Assembly (NCBI GenBank): GCA_021209875.1
Contig: JAGYVD010000002.1
Coordinates: forward strand, 3,534,001-3,598,000
Direction: 5' to 3'
DNA length: 64,000 nucleotides
Source: Rosellinia necatrix
Taxonomy: Eukaryota; Ascomycota; Sordariomycetes; Xylariales; Xylariaceae
Position numbers and translations under genes: made by a program. Below the pieces are notes generated by a model. The model did not search any database, was not told where the DNA came from, and saw nothing but the letters and a program-made list of their open reading frames with translations. Numbering within the stretch: position 1 is the stretch's first letter; the number at the start of each line of letters is the position of its first letter. Of the stretch, positions 54,306 to 64,000 are shown piece after piece.

Positions 54306-56222
54306 TCACCAACCAAACTTTTCCACCCGCAGATCGATGCCAATTCCAGACCGAACCTTCAGCGCGCAAGCGTTTCTAACAGTTCTGTTCAGCCCATCCG
54401 GGCCCGAGACCACCACACCAACACCACCATCAGCAGCGAGGGAGCCGCCGCCGCCGCCGACGCCGCCGCCGACGACATCCGCGATATACCCAGCGACGTC
54501 AGGCCGGCCGGCCTCGACGGTGGGCCGCGGGATGGTGACCCGGACGCCGGCGCCGCGCAGCTCGTCCAGCTGGTCCTCGGGCACCCACGAGCGCTGGGAC
54601 GCGGAGCGGATGATCCAAAGGAAGTGGATCGTGCGCCTACCGCCATTGCCGGGGCGCGCGATCGCCAAGCCCCAGAGCAGGGGGAGGACTGCGGCGACGC
54701 CGGACCCGCCGGCGACCAGGACGGCCGACCGGCGCGCGCGAAGGGCGTCGAGCGGATCCCGCGACCCGTAGGGCCCGTCCACCCGCACGGAGACCGCCGG
54801 GTTGGACCGCGCGTGTCGGAGGAGCTGCGACGTGAACCCCGAGTGCGCCCGGATCAGGAGTCGAAGCGAGGCGCGGCGCGCCAGCGCATCGCCGCGGCTC
54901 GGGGCGGCGGACGAGATGGTGAAGGGGTGCGCCTGTAGGGCATTGCTGCCGCCGAGCTCGGGCACCGAGATGAAGACGTGGTCGGCGGGGCGCCACCCGT
55001 ACAGGATGGTCCGGCGGCGCAGCCACGCCCGGCCCCCCGAGGCGCGCGGCATACCCCAGTCGGCCGAGAGCAGCACGGTGCCGCCGTCCTCGAGAACCCG
55101 CACGTCGGCGGCGAGCGTGGCCGATCGCAGCCCGACGCGCCAGACGACGCGGTCGATGGCGAAGATGGCCAGCGACGCGAGGACGTATGGGCGGCTCGTG
55201 GCGAAGTGTAGCCAGAGGAAGGCGAGCGCGGCGAGCTGCAGGGCGACGTGGGAGGCGAGGAACAGCTCGTACCAGCGCGCGCGGATAGCGGCGAGCGAGG
55301 TGAGGTAGAGCAGCGCGTAAGACGCGGTGGCGGCGATGCCGAGCAGGATCAGCGGGTGCGCGAAGTAGTCGCGGAGGGAGCCGGCGGCCAGCCAGGCGGG
55401 CGCGAGGCAGAGGCGCCAGAGCAACATCCCGACGGTGTGGACGAGGGCCTCGAGGCACATGAGCTCGCCGACGCGGCGGTGGTAGACGTTGAGCGCCTCG
55501 TACGAGCGGCCGGTGAGCCGCCGCAGCAGCGGCTGGTTCTTGGCCGCGAGCAGGTACAGGAGCGGCAGGTTGACGACGAAGACGCAGCCGGCGCGGTCCG
55601 CGAACACGAAGAAGTGCCGCCGCTCGAACGGGAGCCGGAACAGGTGCGCGAAGGCGTTGAGCCCGAAGTACGCCGCCACGGACAGCGACGTCCCGTTCGA
55701 CGGGAGCGGCCGGTTGATCAGCGGCATCGGCGCCGGCTGGTACATGAGCCAGGACCGGATCACGGCGAACGCGCGCGGCCGGAATCGGCGGCGACGCCGC
55801 GGTCCGAGGAGCGGCCGAAGCTCGATATCGTCGTCATCGGGTTTGAGGTAGCTGGCCTGTGACGATAGCGAGCCCTCCAGGATGCTGCTGGAAGAGGACG
55901 CTACACCAGCCTCGCTCTCGCCAGCGAGGTCTCCCTCGATGGCGCGCCATCTGCGCCTCTGTGTCGTGCGTTCGTGGAAATGCAATATGGCGAGTAGGAA
56001 CAGAATAGCAAGAAGAACCAGGTTATACGAGGCGACGATGGTACGTCCATCTAATACGTACTGGATCAGGTCTCGCAAGTACTCCAGCTTCTCCGGGTCA
56101 TCCAAGGGCGGCCTGGGGGTTGTGGTAGTTATCAGGGGAGACGCGAGCCGGGACGTCCTCAGACTCTGGCGAAGAACATCGAGTGCCCATTCTCTATCGC
56201 TGGCGCTGTTGGCTCCTGACAT
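54306..56222 (-). CDS. Ferric/cupric reductase-like flavocytochrome (FRE/NOX superfamily)
   Basis: Single exon, 638 aa. The family moves electrons from cytosolic NADPH through FAD and two membrane haems to metal ions or oxygen outside. One N-terminal span (about 62-82) is followed by a charged, Ser-rich and Arg-rich loop, then the core membrane domain. The bis-haem histidines show the canonical H-x13-H spacing twice: His248/His262 (YHRRVGELMCLEALVHTVG) and His325/His339 (SHVALQLAALAFLWLHF). The FAD-binding motif HPFTISSA is at about 432-439, the nucleotide-binding glycine motif VAGGSGVAAVLPLL at about 503-516 and VSGPDGLNRTVRNA near the end. No cleavable signal peptide is seen. A low-complexity Gly/Val/Ala insert lies at about 583-604. 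Ferric reductase is the default call; a related metalloreductase or NOX-like role is possible. Confidence 0.85.
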   Translation of the reverse strand: MSGANSASDREWALDVLRQSLRTSRLASPLITTTTPRPPLDDPEKLEYLRDLIQYVLDGRTIVASYNLVLLAILFLLAILHFHERTTQRRRWRAIEGDLAGESEAGVASSSSSILEGSLSSQASYLKPDDDDIELRPLLGPRRRRRFRPRAFAVIRSWLMYQPAPMPLINRPLPSNGTSLSVAAYFGLNAFAHLFRLPFERRHFFVFADRAGCVFVVNLPLLYLLAAKNQPLLRRLTGRSYEALNVYHRRVGELMCLEALVHTVGMLLWRLCLAPAWLAAGSLRDYFAHPLILLGIAATASYALLYLTSLAAIRARWYELFLASHVALQLAALAFLWLHFATSRPYVLASLAIFAIDRVVWRVGLRSATLAADVRVLEDGGTVLLSADWGMPRASGGRAWLRRRTILYGWRPADHVFISVPELGGSNALQAHPFTISSAAPSRGDALARRASLRLLIRAHSGFTSQLLRHARSNPAVSVRVDGPYGSRDPLDALRARRSAVLVAGGSGVAAVLPLLWGLAIARPGNGGRRTIHFLWIIRSASQRSWVPEDQLDELRGAGVRVTIPRPTVEAGRPDVAGYIADVVGGGVGGGGGSLAADGGVGVVVSGPDGLNRTVRNACALKVRSGIGIDLRVEKFGW

Positions 56223-56887
56223 GATCCCGATCGATCGAGCGAATGAAGTCCCTCATCTATCATAGACCTTCTTTTCCAGGCTTCCAAGGAGAAGGCATTG
56301 TTCTCATCTTACGATCTTCTCGGCGCTTCGGCATTTGAGCATGGCATGTTATCAGATTGATTGATAACCCGAGCAGGTGGATCATGTCTCCGTGGGGGGG
56401 ACAATTCACAGCCAATCTGTCCGTCAGCATCCTCTGGTACCTGGTACCTTGCTTGACTACCAAGGTAGGGAGGTAAGTAGCGAAAGATCAGTAGTCAAAT
56501 CATATGGCTGGTCCTCCCCTTGTCGCAGACAGCGCAGTTAAGTGCATACACCCAGTGATTAACTAGGTGTCTCGTAGTATGCATGGGGAATGCAGGTACC
56601 TAGCTTCCAAGGTTATTGTGAGTGCCTGGGAGCCTAAACCCCAACTTGGTACCTAACATTAAGTTACCTACCGAAGTACCTAATGCTTATCTACCTACCT
56701 AGGGAATTACCTGGGCACCCTTGATAATTACAGTAGTAGAGTCGGGAATTTACACGCGTACTCACCTACCTAACCTACCTACCTACCTAACCCACCTACC
56801 TAACCTACCTACCTAACCTACCTACCTAACCTACCTTAAAGTAGATAGCAGATGTAATACTGCACACGCGTGCTGGGATCAGAGAGA
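56223..56887. repeat. Divergent promoter region with tandem CCTACCTAAC repeats
   Basis: Shared upstream region of the ferric reductase (-) and DUF218 (+) genes. From about 56440 it becomes rich in TACCTAGG words, and 56755-56838 is a nearly perfect tandem array of CCTACCTAACCTAC units with 4-bp and 10-14-bp periodicity, ending about 50 bases before the ATG at 56888. Confidence 0.7.
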
Positions 56888-57556
56888 ATGTCAGCCGACG
56901 GAACAGTCACGCCGGATGTGCAGCAGGATGCCGAGACATTGTACGAATACCATCAGCTGCATACGACGATCGACAAGAAGGCGGACGCCATCTTCTGCCT
57001 CTGCAGCCTCGACACGCGCGTGGCTGAGCGGGCCGCCCAGCTGTTCCTCGACGGCTACGGCGAGCACCTCATCTTCTCCGGCGGCTCCGGCAAGCTCACC
57101 CGCGGCCGCTTCGACAAGCCCGAGGCCGAGGTCTTCGCCGACATCGCCCGTCGCCTGGGCGTGCCCGACTCGAAGCTGGTGGTCGAGCCTCGCTCGACCA
57201 ACACCGGCGAGAACGTCCGGTACACCCATGCCCTGCTGAGGGAGAGGCAGCTGTCCATCCGCTCCTTCATCCTCGTCCAGAAGCCCTACATGGAGCGCCG
57301 GACCTACGCGACCTTCAAGAAGCAGTGGCCCGACCCGACCACCGAGATCCTCGTGACCTCGCCGCAGCTGGCCTGGCGGGACTACCCAAACGACGACAAC
57401 CCCGTGGACCTGGTCATCAACATCGCCGTCGGCGACCTGATCCGCATTCGGGAATATCCCGCCAAGGGCTTCCAGATCCCGCAGAAGATCCCGCACGAAG
57501 TCTGGGCCGCAGCACAGCGCTTGATGGAGAGAGGATATAATAGCCATTTACCGTAG
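56888..57556 (+). CDS. DUF218 / YdcF-family protein
   Basis: A 222-aa single-exon protein. The ATG at 56888 is preferred over an upstream GTG in the same frame. The DUF218 fold (SanA, ElyC, YdcF in bacteria) is recognised by ADAIFCLCSLDTRVAERAAQ, HLIFSGGSGKLTRG, EAEVFADIARRLGVPDSKLV, VEPRSTNTGENVRYTHALL and the later SFILVQKPYMERRTYATFKK. Eukaryotic members are mostly uncharacterised; bacterial members act in envelope processes or bind nucleotide-like ligands, which cannot be transferred with confidence. There is no membrane segment, so it is probably soluble. The coding sequence is GC-rich. It converges with the monooxygenase gene 124 bases downstream. Confidence 0.82.
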   Translation: MSADGTVTPDVQQDAETLYEYHQLHTTIDKKADAIFCLCSLDTRVAERAAQLFLDGYGEHLIFSGGSGKLTRGRFDKPEAEVFADIARRLGVPDSKLVVEPRSTNTGENVRYTHALLRERQLSIRSFILVQKPYMERRTYATFKKQWPDPTTEILVTSPQLAWRDYPNDDNPVDLVINIAVGDLIRIREYPAKGFQIPQKIPHEVWAAAQRLMERGYNSHLP

Positions 57557-57679
57557 TCTAGAACCCGTACCGTACCCTTTCTATCTGCGTCGCACGAATT
57601 GCATCTGTTCTCCTGCTTCTCTATCGCTCCTCTATCGCTCCTCTATCGCTTCTCTATTGCTTCTTTATTCTCGTTCGTC

Positions 57680-59689
57680 TCAACCACCGCTCGTCCCCGG
57701 CGCCATAACCCGGAATCGGTTGGCCGTCTCAGCCATTACATCGACACGCCACATGAACTCGTGAGATTTCTTATCATTCCACTGATCGGGGTTTGCACCT
57801 TCCCCTCGGCTTGCCGCTCGGATAGACTCGTCTCTTCTTCTCTGCTCATCCCCATCCGGCAGATGCAGGACGTGGCCTGTCGTTTTTGCACCGGCCTGGA
57901 TCCACTCGCTGCGATGCTTCCTGACGAACTGATACGTCTCGAGGGCCAGGTCAACACGTCCAGTGCAGGTGAAAGCCATGGCGAGTGTCGCGGCATCTTC
58001 TATCGCATTGGAGGCCCCTTGTGCGACGTACGGAAGCATGTAATCTAATAGAGCCAGGCGTTAGTGCGCCCCGTCCAAGTCAGAGGGGTCTGGCGGAGAA
58101 CACCAGGGGTTGGTTAACGTACGACACGCGTCGCCAGCAAGCGCTATTGATCCCTTCACCCATGTCGGCAGAGGAGGCATGTTGTTCATCGGGGTTTCCA
58201 AGATGCCTGAGCTAGGTGCGTGACTGATCAAAGCCCGGACCATGGGACACCAGCCACGGTAGTGTTCTTGGATCTCCCCCTTTCTGGCCTGTGTTGACCA
58301 GGATGTTCTTTGCGATTTGTCCCCGTCGGCCGTGCGCAAGATAACCACATTGTATAACGTATTGTTTCTCAGGGGGTAGGCCATGATATGGCCTCCAGGT
58401 CCCATATACCGCATGCCCTGGTTTCCTTTAAGGAGCGCCATGATTTTTTCATCGTGTTTCACGGACTCTATGGGTAGCACAAATCGATATGCCAACTCCC
58501 CGCTACAACACCCAGAGTCAGCCATTGTTATCCCGAGCGCCATCTGCGATATGTCTCGGAGCCGCGAGCGGCTTCCGGGCTCGGCAAAGAGCGCTTGTCC
58601 CCTAGGGATTCCCGAATAACAAAAGAAAAATTGGCGTTATCAGTCAGTCACTCACGCTGGAACGAGATGGTCGGCGTGGCCACTTGCGACAGCCATCCGT
58701 CTTCTTACAACCGAGTTCATCCCATCAGCTGCGATGACTAGATCTGCTGACATCCACGCATCTTCCCCATCTGCACGCACTTGAATCCTCCTATAATGAG
58801 TTCTTAGCCCTTCTTCTAAAATACGATTTTGCTTTGGATAATTGCCAGGGGATTGGCATTAGAGACAGCGTTGGCCACGAAGCCCATTAGGCAAAAGGCA
58901 TATGAAATACGTACTGCATACGCGTTAGATTTTCTTGTTCTACGTGGAGGCCTCCGGGGCTCAAATGGAGATTTCGAGAGGCCTCTGCGCGCAAAAGGGT
59001 GTTGCTTACCGGCAAGAATTGCGGATCGGTATCAATAACCTCGTGGCCCCTCAAGATTTCGCATCCACACCCTATCGCCGCATCTAAGAGGACACGGTGT
59101 AAATCCGCCCTATGTATGACCGCAAGTGGTGCACCGAATTCCTCCTCAACATGTGCAAGTGGTATAGAGCCCACCTCCTCGTCGTCTTCCCACCGTCTAA
59201 ACGTATTAATACGCGTCGGTCTCAGACGAGCAAATGAGCGGCAGGCTTCAAGAAGCCCTGTCACACATGCTTACCTCAGGCTGTTCTGCTTTAACACTAT
59301 GGCGTATTTCATGGCCTCGTCAAGCACGTCAAACCTCCGTAGGATACGTGTCGCATTGGGCGCGAGCTGTATGCCCGCCCCGACCTCCGTAATCTCCTTT
59401 CTTTTTTCTAGGATTCCTTTTGTGATGTCGACGATCAGCCAGTTTCGCCTTCAAGGTGGCATGCACACCAGGGGCCACGGAGATTCTCATCTGCCCCGGA
59501 ATGGCCATGCCGATGGGGACGGAATGAACACTCACGAACTTTGTGCCCTGTCTTCTGCATGCATAGACCAACAGCCAACCCGCCGATACCTGCGCCGACC
59601 ACGACGGCCGAGAGCGGCTTCACAGCTCGCCTTTCCGAAAAGACCGAGTCGTCATTTTGTCTGTCCATTTCTGCGCGCCGCATGCACAT
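57680..59689 (-). CDS. FAD-dependent monooxygenase, salicylate-hydroxylase-like (class A), six exons
   Basis: A flavoprotein hydroxylase that would use NAD(P)H and O2 on an aromatic or polyketide-like substrate. Exons by eye: 59689-59536, 59416-59275, 59196-58915, 58790-58656, 58502-58123 and 58044-57680; all junctions keep phase, giving 485 aa (478 if the Met at 59668 is used). The FAD-binding Rossmann motif is LSAVVVGAGIGGLAVGL near residues 27-43, followed by GHKVRILEKRKEITEVGAGI, AVIHRADLHRVLLDAA, then MSADLVIAADGMNSVVRRR (DG motif), AYRFVLPIESVKHDE, and GSIALAGDACHYMLPYVAQGA (GD motif, FAD ribityl contact). Each motif straddles or abuts a predicted junction in the expected order, which supports the exon model. 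Substrate is not predictable. With the methyltransferase at the window edge it may belong to a secondary-metabolism locus. Confidence 0.83.
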
Positions 59690-62600
59690 CTGTCGGCCCT
59701 TCCAATTCTACAGCAGGAAAAGTCGCGAAAGGTTAAAGGGTAAGTTGCATGGTCTGTCTTTCAGCAGCTGTCCTGCCTGAAATAGTGTACCGCGAGATTC
59801 GATGGGCCACGCTGGCCCGGCGCAAGCTGTTCCTTCGGATTAGCGCGGACCCGTAAGACGAAGACAAGCCATCTTGTAAGCAGAACAATACGTTTACAAA
59901 CACGACATTCTACGTGCCGAAAAATATTCAAATCATCAGAGCATTTTGCTACCCTTTCCTCCCTTCTCATCTATGGCGTGCATTTCGCAGGCCGTCAGGT
60001 CGCATGGTCTAGTAAGTCACATTAAGTAACAATGACGACCAGTGTTGTCTTCAGCAGAAGCCAGTGTTGGAGTTCGCTAAGTAGGTAGCAGAGCGTAACA
60101 TAGCTCATGTGTTCACGCCACGCACGGGCTGAGTGATTGGCATGACGATCTATCTAGGGCGTGCTGACAGCACAGCCCTTCGCGCCACAACCGGCTAACC
60201 GAGGGTGTCAGGCTGCCAACGTCGCTTTATTCCGTTGGATGGGAGGGGGTATCATTCGGAAATGCACGTTTCAGCGTAGGATTGCCTTTTTAATATTATT
60301 TTTATTTTTGCCATCGCCCTTCTCGCCACCTCTCAATTGCTGTTCAGAGACCGAGCCTCGCCAATTCGCCTACCTCCCAATTAACTAACGCACGCATTCC
60401 ATCGTTAAGCCAATGCATGTGTAGTTAAGGTACTCGATAGGTTGACAGTTCAAGCCTTGTCTGAAGAATATAATCGTTCAGCCTAGATTTTGGTTCATAC
60501 CCATGCAACATGAGTCTCCATGATACCTATACTTCATCTAGGGGGTGGTTTGTGATGTTATCTTACGGTCTAACGGACTGCGAACGTTTACACGTATGAA
60601 TGAGTCACATCGCACGGCCGCTTGCTCTCTTACGAGGCCGAGAGCTCATCCTACCAAGTCAACGAGGAGGCAATCGGATGAATGCCTGCCATTATCGTTT
60701 CGTACAATTAAGTTTAGTATGTTCTAGGACCGCAGTTGACTGACCGCTTCGGCATTACAAACTATTAATTTATTGGGTTTTTGAGCTTCGGACGGGGTAA
60801 TATCTATCCCGTATCACAATCACAGCGCGTACTGCCCACAATCCCCTCGTGGCCAGCGACAGTAACATCGGCCCTTGATCTATTTAGTTTTCGTTCATAG
60901 TAAATAATAGTGGGCGCCATGTGCACTACATTGGTAACCGGTAGCCGATAACCGAACACCATTGGCGGCTCAGGTCAAGAGGAATTAATTAATTGGACGT
61001 TGCCAACAGTACCGTCCCACGACAACTCATATGAAACTCGGGTTTTTCGAGGCACCCACCCGGCTTGCTTAAGCGCTTACCCATCAACCAAAATATACAC
61101 TTTCCAGGTTATCATGGCTCCCCGGGTTGTGCTTTGGACTGGACCCTGCGGTGATTCATCCTTTCGGGGCCGGTATTGTACGCCTCACCGCCTTCTTTAT
61201 ATAATATCTCATGCCATGGTAGCCGAACTTGGGTTGTTTTCATTTGTCAGAGATCTAGAAGGGATATTTCTATTCACACAATTAGTGCTCGTGTCAACCA
61301 AGGATTCCTCGGCAGTTGCCCCACGTGGATGTAGAGTCGCAAAGTCACACCGAGACTGTGACGGCATATAAGTGGCTGCAGACGGCCAAGGGCTTGACTT
61401 TATAACGTTGTACGTTTGCCGGTCTAACGCGAGTAATGCTTTATTCCGTGACGCTCGATGCTCTCAGTGGCGCTACCAGTGTTTAAGTGATGAGGTTCTC
61501 AGCGAGCCTTCAAGTTCACGGTGTTAAATTCTCAGTAATAACTATTCATACTTTAGCCAAGTGTGCATGTGCATATATGTTGCAACAACTTATAATACGG
61601 AGTATCGATTCAGCATAGATCCGAACCTCTACAGGGCTTTTTATACAGATTATCTGCATCTGGGCAGGAGTTGTATTATTATAGATATAATGTCATAAAC
61701 GGAACACCCGCTCGTTATGAGAGAAATCAATACGGCTATGGGACAGCGGCATTTCTCTCACCCCCCCCCCCCCTCTCTCTCTCTCTGTATGTGTGTGTTT
61801 GGATAATACCTCAGGTCACGTTTGATCTTTGAGCTGATGATGCTAAGAGAGATACTATAATATAGCGATCATTCATATGGTGGAACAATTACTGTAGTAA
61901 CCGACTAGGTAAATCAATCATAGCTGTAGCGAGTGCAGGGAGCCCGGAATCGGAATTTCACGTTGATTCATCATATCTCAATCCATTAAACTGAGATGAA
62001 ATATAATATCCCCTAATTTTCATATCGACGCATCAACTAGTCTAGGGTTTCCATGTGAAAGATATTGAGATTGCTGTTATCCGTAACTGTTATCATCGAA
62101 AGATGATTATTATGAGCATTGCAGTCGGGTCTTCTTAGCAAAAGTCCGTTTCGGCTTGAGACATGGTCGTTGATCACACTGTTCCGCTCCAAGTGAAATA
62201 ACATATCCCTAGCTCAAAAATCTGATGTCAGCATCGAGGTTGGGATATGCATAACCTCGACTGGGAACTGGGGGCAAAGTATTCAGAAACCCCTCCCGGA
62301 GTGGGTATATAGTCGCATGAAGAAACCCGAGAACCAACGAAATCTGGATTCTTACCCCTCCGACATAGCCCAAAAGCCCCAGCTGACCTGCCGCAACCGT
62401 ATGTCAATGTCGGGAAGCGTGATGTTGTGCATGCGCGCGCGAACAAGGGAGTTAGCTCGCAACATCTTACCTTGCGCAGCTCGTGTTGTGCTGGGCTATT
62501 GAGGCTGAGGGGAGCTACTGCAGCACATCATCACTCTGCTTGGGTCCCCGCATACGCCGGATGCATCCCATGTCCACGTGCTTATTATGCCTTTCAATGA

Positions 62601-63534
62601 CGGGTAAACCGCAGCCTTACTCGGTGGTGCTCACCTAGGTGAGGCGAGAGAACCCCTGACGCCCAATAGCATGGTATATCCCTGGCAGATGCGATAGCGC
62701 CATGGAAGGATCACATGTGAGGCCCACTGATCCTTCGGTCCCTCTTTCATCTTCAGACCAAAGACCCAGACTTTCTGTGATATGCTACAAGTACATTGCC
62801 TCAACGCGTGTGATAGGTCGTGTTTCCGAGGTGAGTACCTGTGCAGTACTTTCTAGCTACGCGGGGGGTACCGTCGAAGGTATTAGGTCAGCTCTGTCGA
62901 TGCCAGCGGGAGGGTGGACTACCTTGCCACGCTACCCATAGGAGGTACAATAACCTCCACTGGTTCATTCAAGGCGATCCCGATATAGCATTCGTATCCA
63001 CATATGATTTGTGCCCTTGGCGATATTGGAATATATACGCATGTCACCTGATAGGCGGCCCGTTCTGGGGCCTCGTACTGATTATATATTTGCTCCTCGG
63101 GACCGTGTCGCCCTCTCCACTGGGTGGAAAAACTCTCTTGGTGCATATACACGACGGGGGCGGAGGGCGACAACGAAGCCGTCACAAAATCCCTGTAGGT
63201 CTTACTTAGCACTCGTAGTATGTGTCGCTACGAGTGTATATTGTTATGAGTGAAAGCGTACGCATATGTGAAGAAGAACAAAAACCAAACAACAAGAGCC
63301 ATGTAGTAGCCAATATGATGACATTCATCTGAAATTGCATGACGACTTCTAGCGAAGCTCGTTCAAGGAGCTGCTATTAGAAGAATGAATAAAGTAGACC
63401 CCCCCCTCGTCTCGATTGAAATATTGTCACATAGGATCAACTGCTAGACAGAGCGACGAGTTATATGTTGTGATTGTGAACTCCAGACCAAAACGGCATT
63501 CTTGAGGCGATGAGAGCATCCGTGCTTGGCCGAA
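59690..63534. other. Gene-poor 3.8-kb region
   Basis: Frames of 60-120 codons occur on both strands (for example 61000-61371 + and 62702-63253 +), but none has a recognisable domain, signal peptide or splice pattern. A C14-(CT)n-(TG)n low-complexity run lies at about 61762-61798. It may hold remnants or non-coding RNA genes that cannot be seen from sequence alone. Confidence 0.4.
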
Positions 63535-64000
63535 TTACACCATCGAGTGAGGATTACGGGGTTTAGTAGCTCGAAATAGTAAGGTCATGCCAACTAATGT
63601 CGTCTCGACGTCTTCGAAGTTTTCGTTCAAGGCACGGTCAAAATCCTCTTTCCTATCGTCCCAGTTATGGAAAATCCCAAGGCGGTTATAGAGCTTCACG
63701 TAAAGATAATTTAACCAATTCGTCGCATGGCTTCCTCCAAGTACAGTACAACCCGTTAAGGTCCCCCCTTCAGCCAGGAGCCCCTTGTAGAGACTAAACG
63801 CCCTAAGCTTATCGCCCCCCGGGACGCAGTGGAAGAGGTTGAACATCGATATCGAGTCGAACCTGGAGTTCCGCAACATTTCAGGCGGTGGCTCCGTCAC
63901 ATCGGCGACAACAGTCTCAACTGTAGTGTTAGGCGCCCTGGACAAGATGCGAGCCCTCGCCGCGTTGAGAGGGTGAGGGTTTAGGTCCACGAGGGTAACG
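63535..64000 (-). CDS. Class I SAM-dependent methyltransferase, N-terminus outside the window
   Basis: The last 154 residues of a methyltransferase that enters from the right edge. The visible part begins in the Rossmann fold with VTLVDLNPHPLNAARARIL, where the acidic residue after strand beta-2 normally binds the ribose of S-adenosylmethionine. ETVVADVTEPPPEML (motif II-like), FDSISMFNLFHCVPGGDKLRAF (post-II and motif III region) and LLAEGGTLTGCTVLG follow. The C-terminus has YNRLGIFHNWDDRKEDFDRAL and GMTLLFRATKPRN. Motif I with the glycine loop must lie beyond position 64000. Such enzymes are common in fungal secondary-metabolite clusters; substrate unknown. Confidence 0.75.
   Translation of the reverse strand, partial: VTLVDLNPHPLNAARARILSRAPNTTVETVVADVTEPPPEMLRNSRFDSISMFNLFHCVPGGDKLRAFSLYKGLLAEGGTLTGCTVLGGSHATNWLNYLYVKLYNRLGIFHNWDDRKEDFDRALNENFEDVETTLVGMTLLFRATKPRNPHSMV

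Noticed and set aside
54282..55862. Long plus-strand frames opposite the ferric reductase gene, and long shadows opposite the MFS gene at 52451-53564
   Set aside because: Composition (Arg, Ala, Gly, Asp, Glu) and lack of any motif mark them as antisense shadows of GC-rich exons; the genes on the other strands carry complete family motifs.
56755..56838. Interstitial telomere repeat
   Set aside because: The unit is CCTACCTAACC, not CCCTAA; no run of true telomere hexamers is present.
58983..59009. Apparent GTAAGC...AG intron in the FAD monooxygenase
   Set aside because: It would be only 27 nt, far below the workable minimum, and its length is a multiple of three with an open frame, so it was read as coding.

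Overview
The window is nuclear DNA of a filamentous ascomycete (Pezizomycotina, most likely Sordariomycetes). The evidence is short introns (about 47-150 nt, GTRNGT donors, CTAAC-type branch sites), fungal gene families (Atg17, Pus1, Med22, allantoate-permease-type MFS carriers, a Cys-rich copper P-type ATPase), intergenic DNA full of TACCTAGGTAGGTACC-type words, and a block bearing the signature of repeat-induced point mutation (RIP). No CRISPR array, operon or convincing tRNA gene was seen. The placement below class level is a guess.

Layout. 0-17 kb, left euchromatic arm: Med22 (+), tRNA pseudouridine synthase Pus1 (-), an acidic orphan ORF (+), a SET-MYND protein (-), an MFS carrier with nine exons including a 20-nt micro-exon (+), a DUF726/TMCO4-family protein (+) and an Mpv17/PMP22 protein (+). 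17.5-32.9 kb: an extremely AT-rich, gene-free block. It resolves into two nested LTR retrotransposons. The outer one (17488-32924, 162-bp LTRs, target duplication gtatg/gtata, Ty3/Gypsy reverse transcriptase fossil on +) was split by a second one (23534-31583, 321-bp LTRs, perfect target duplication aatat, probably on -). Both are saturated with C-to-T and G-to-A changes, except near their ends.

33-64 kb, right arm: a weak ORF beside the transposon, a 1112-aa copper-type P1B ATPase with a metallothionein-like N-terminus (+), Atg17 (-), a protein with a degenerate riboflavin-kinase-like domain (+), a small candidate membrane protein (-), a small secreted six-cysteine protein (+), a secreted Aim6-like phosphodiesterase with an extra N-terminal domain (+), a second MFS carrier (+) tail-to-tail with a ferric-reductase-like flavocytochrome (-), a DUF218/YdcF protein (+) tail-to-tail with a six-exon FAD monooxygenase (-), and at the right edge the 3' part of an SAM-dependent methyltransferase (-).

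The genes do not form one pathway. The left half is mostly housekeeping (transcription, tRNA modification, autophagy further right). The right end is accessory in character: transporter, oxidoreductases, monooxygenase, methyltransferase, secreted proteins. The P1B ATPase and the ferric reductase both suit metal handling. The monooxygenase and the methyltransferase could be the edge of a secondary-metabolism cluster continuing past 64 kb. Exon boundaries were assigned by eye from splice signals, reading phase and family similarity recalled from general knowledge; no database or alignment was run.
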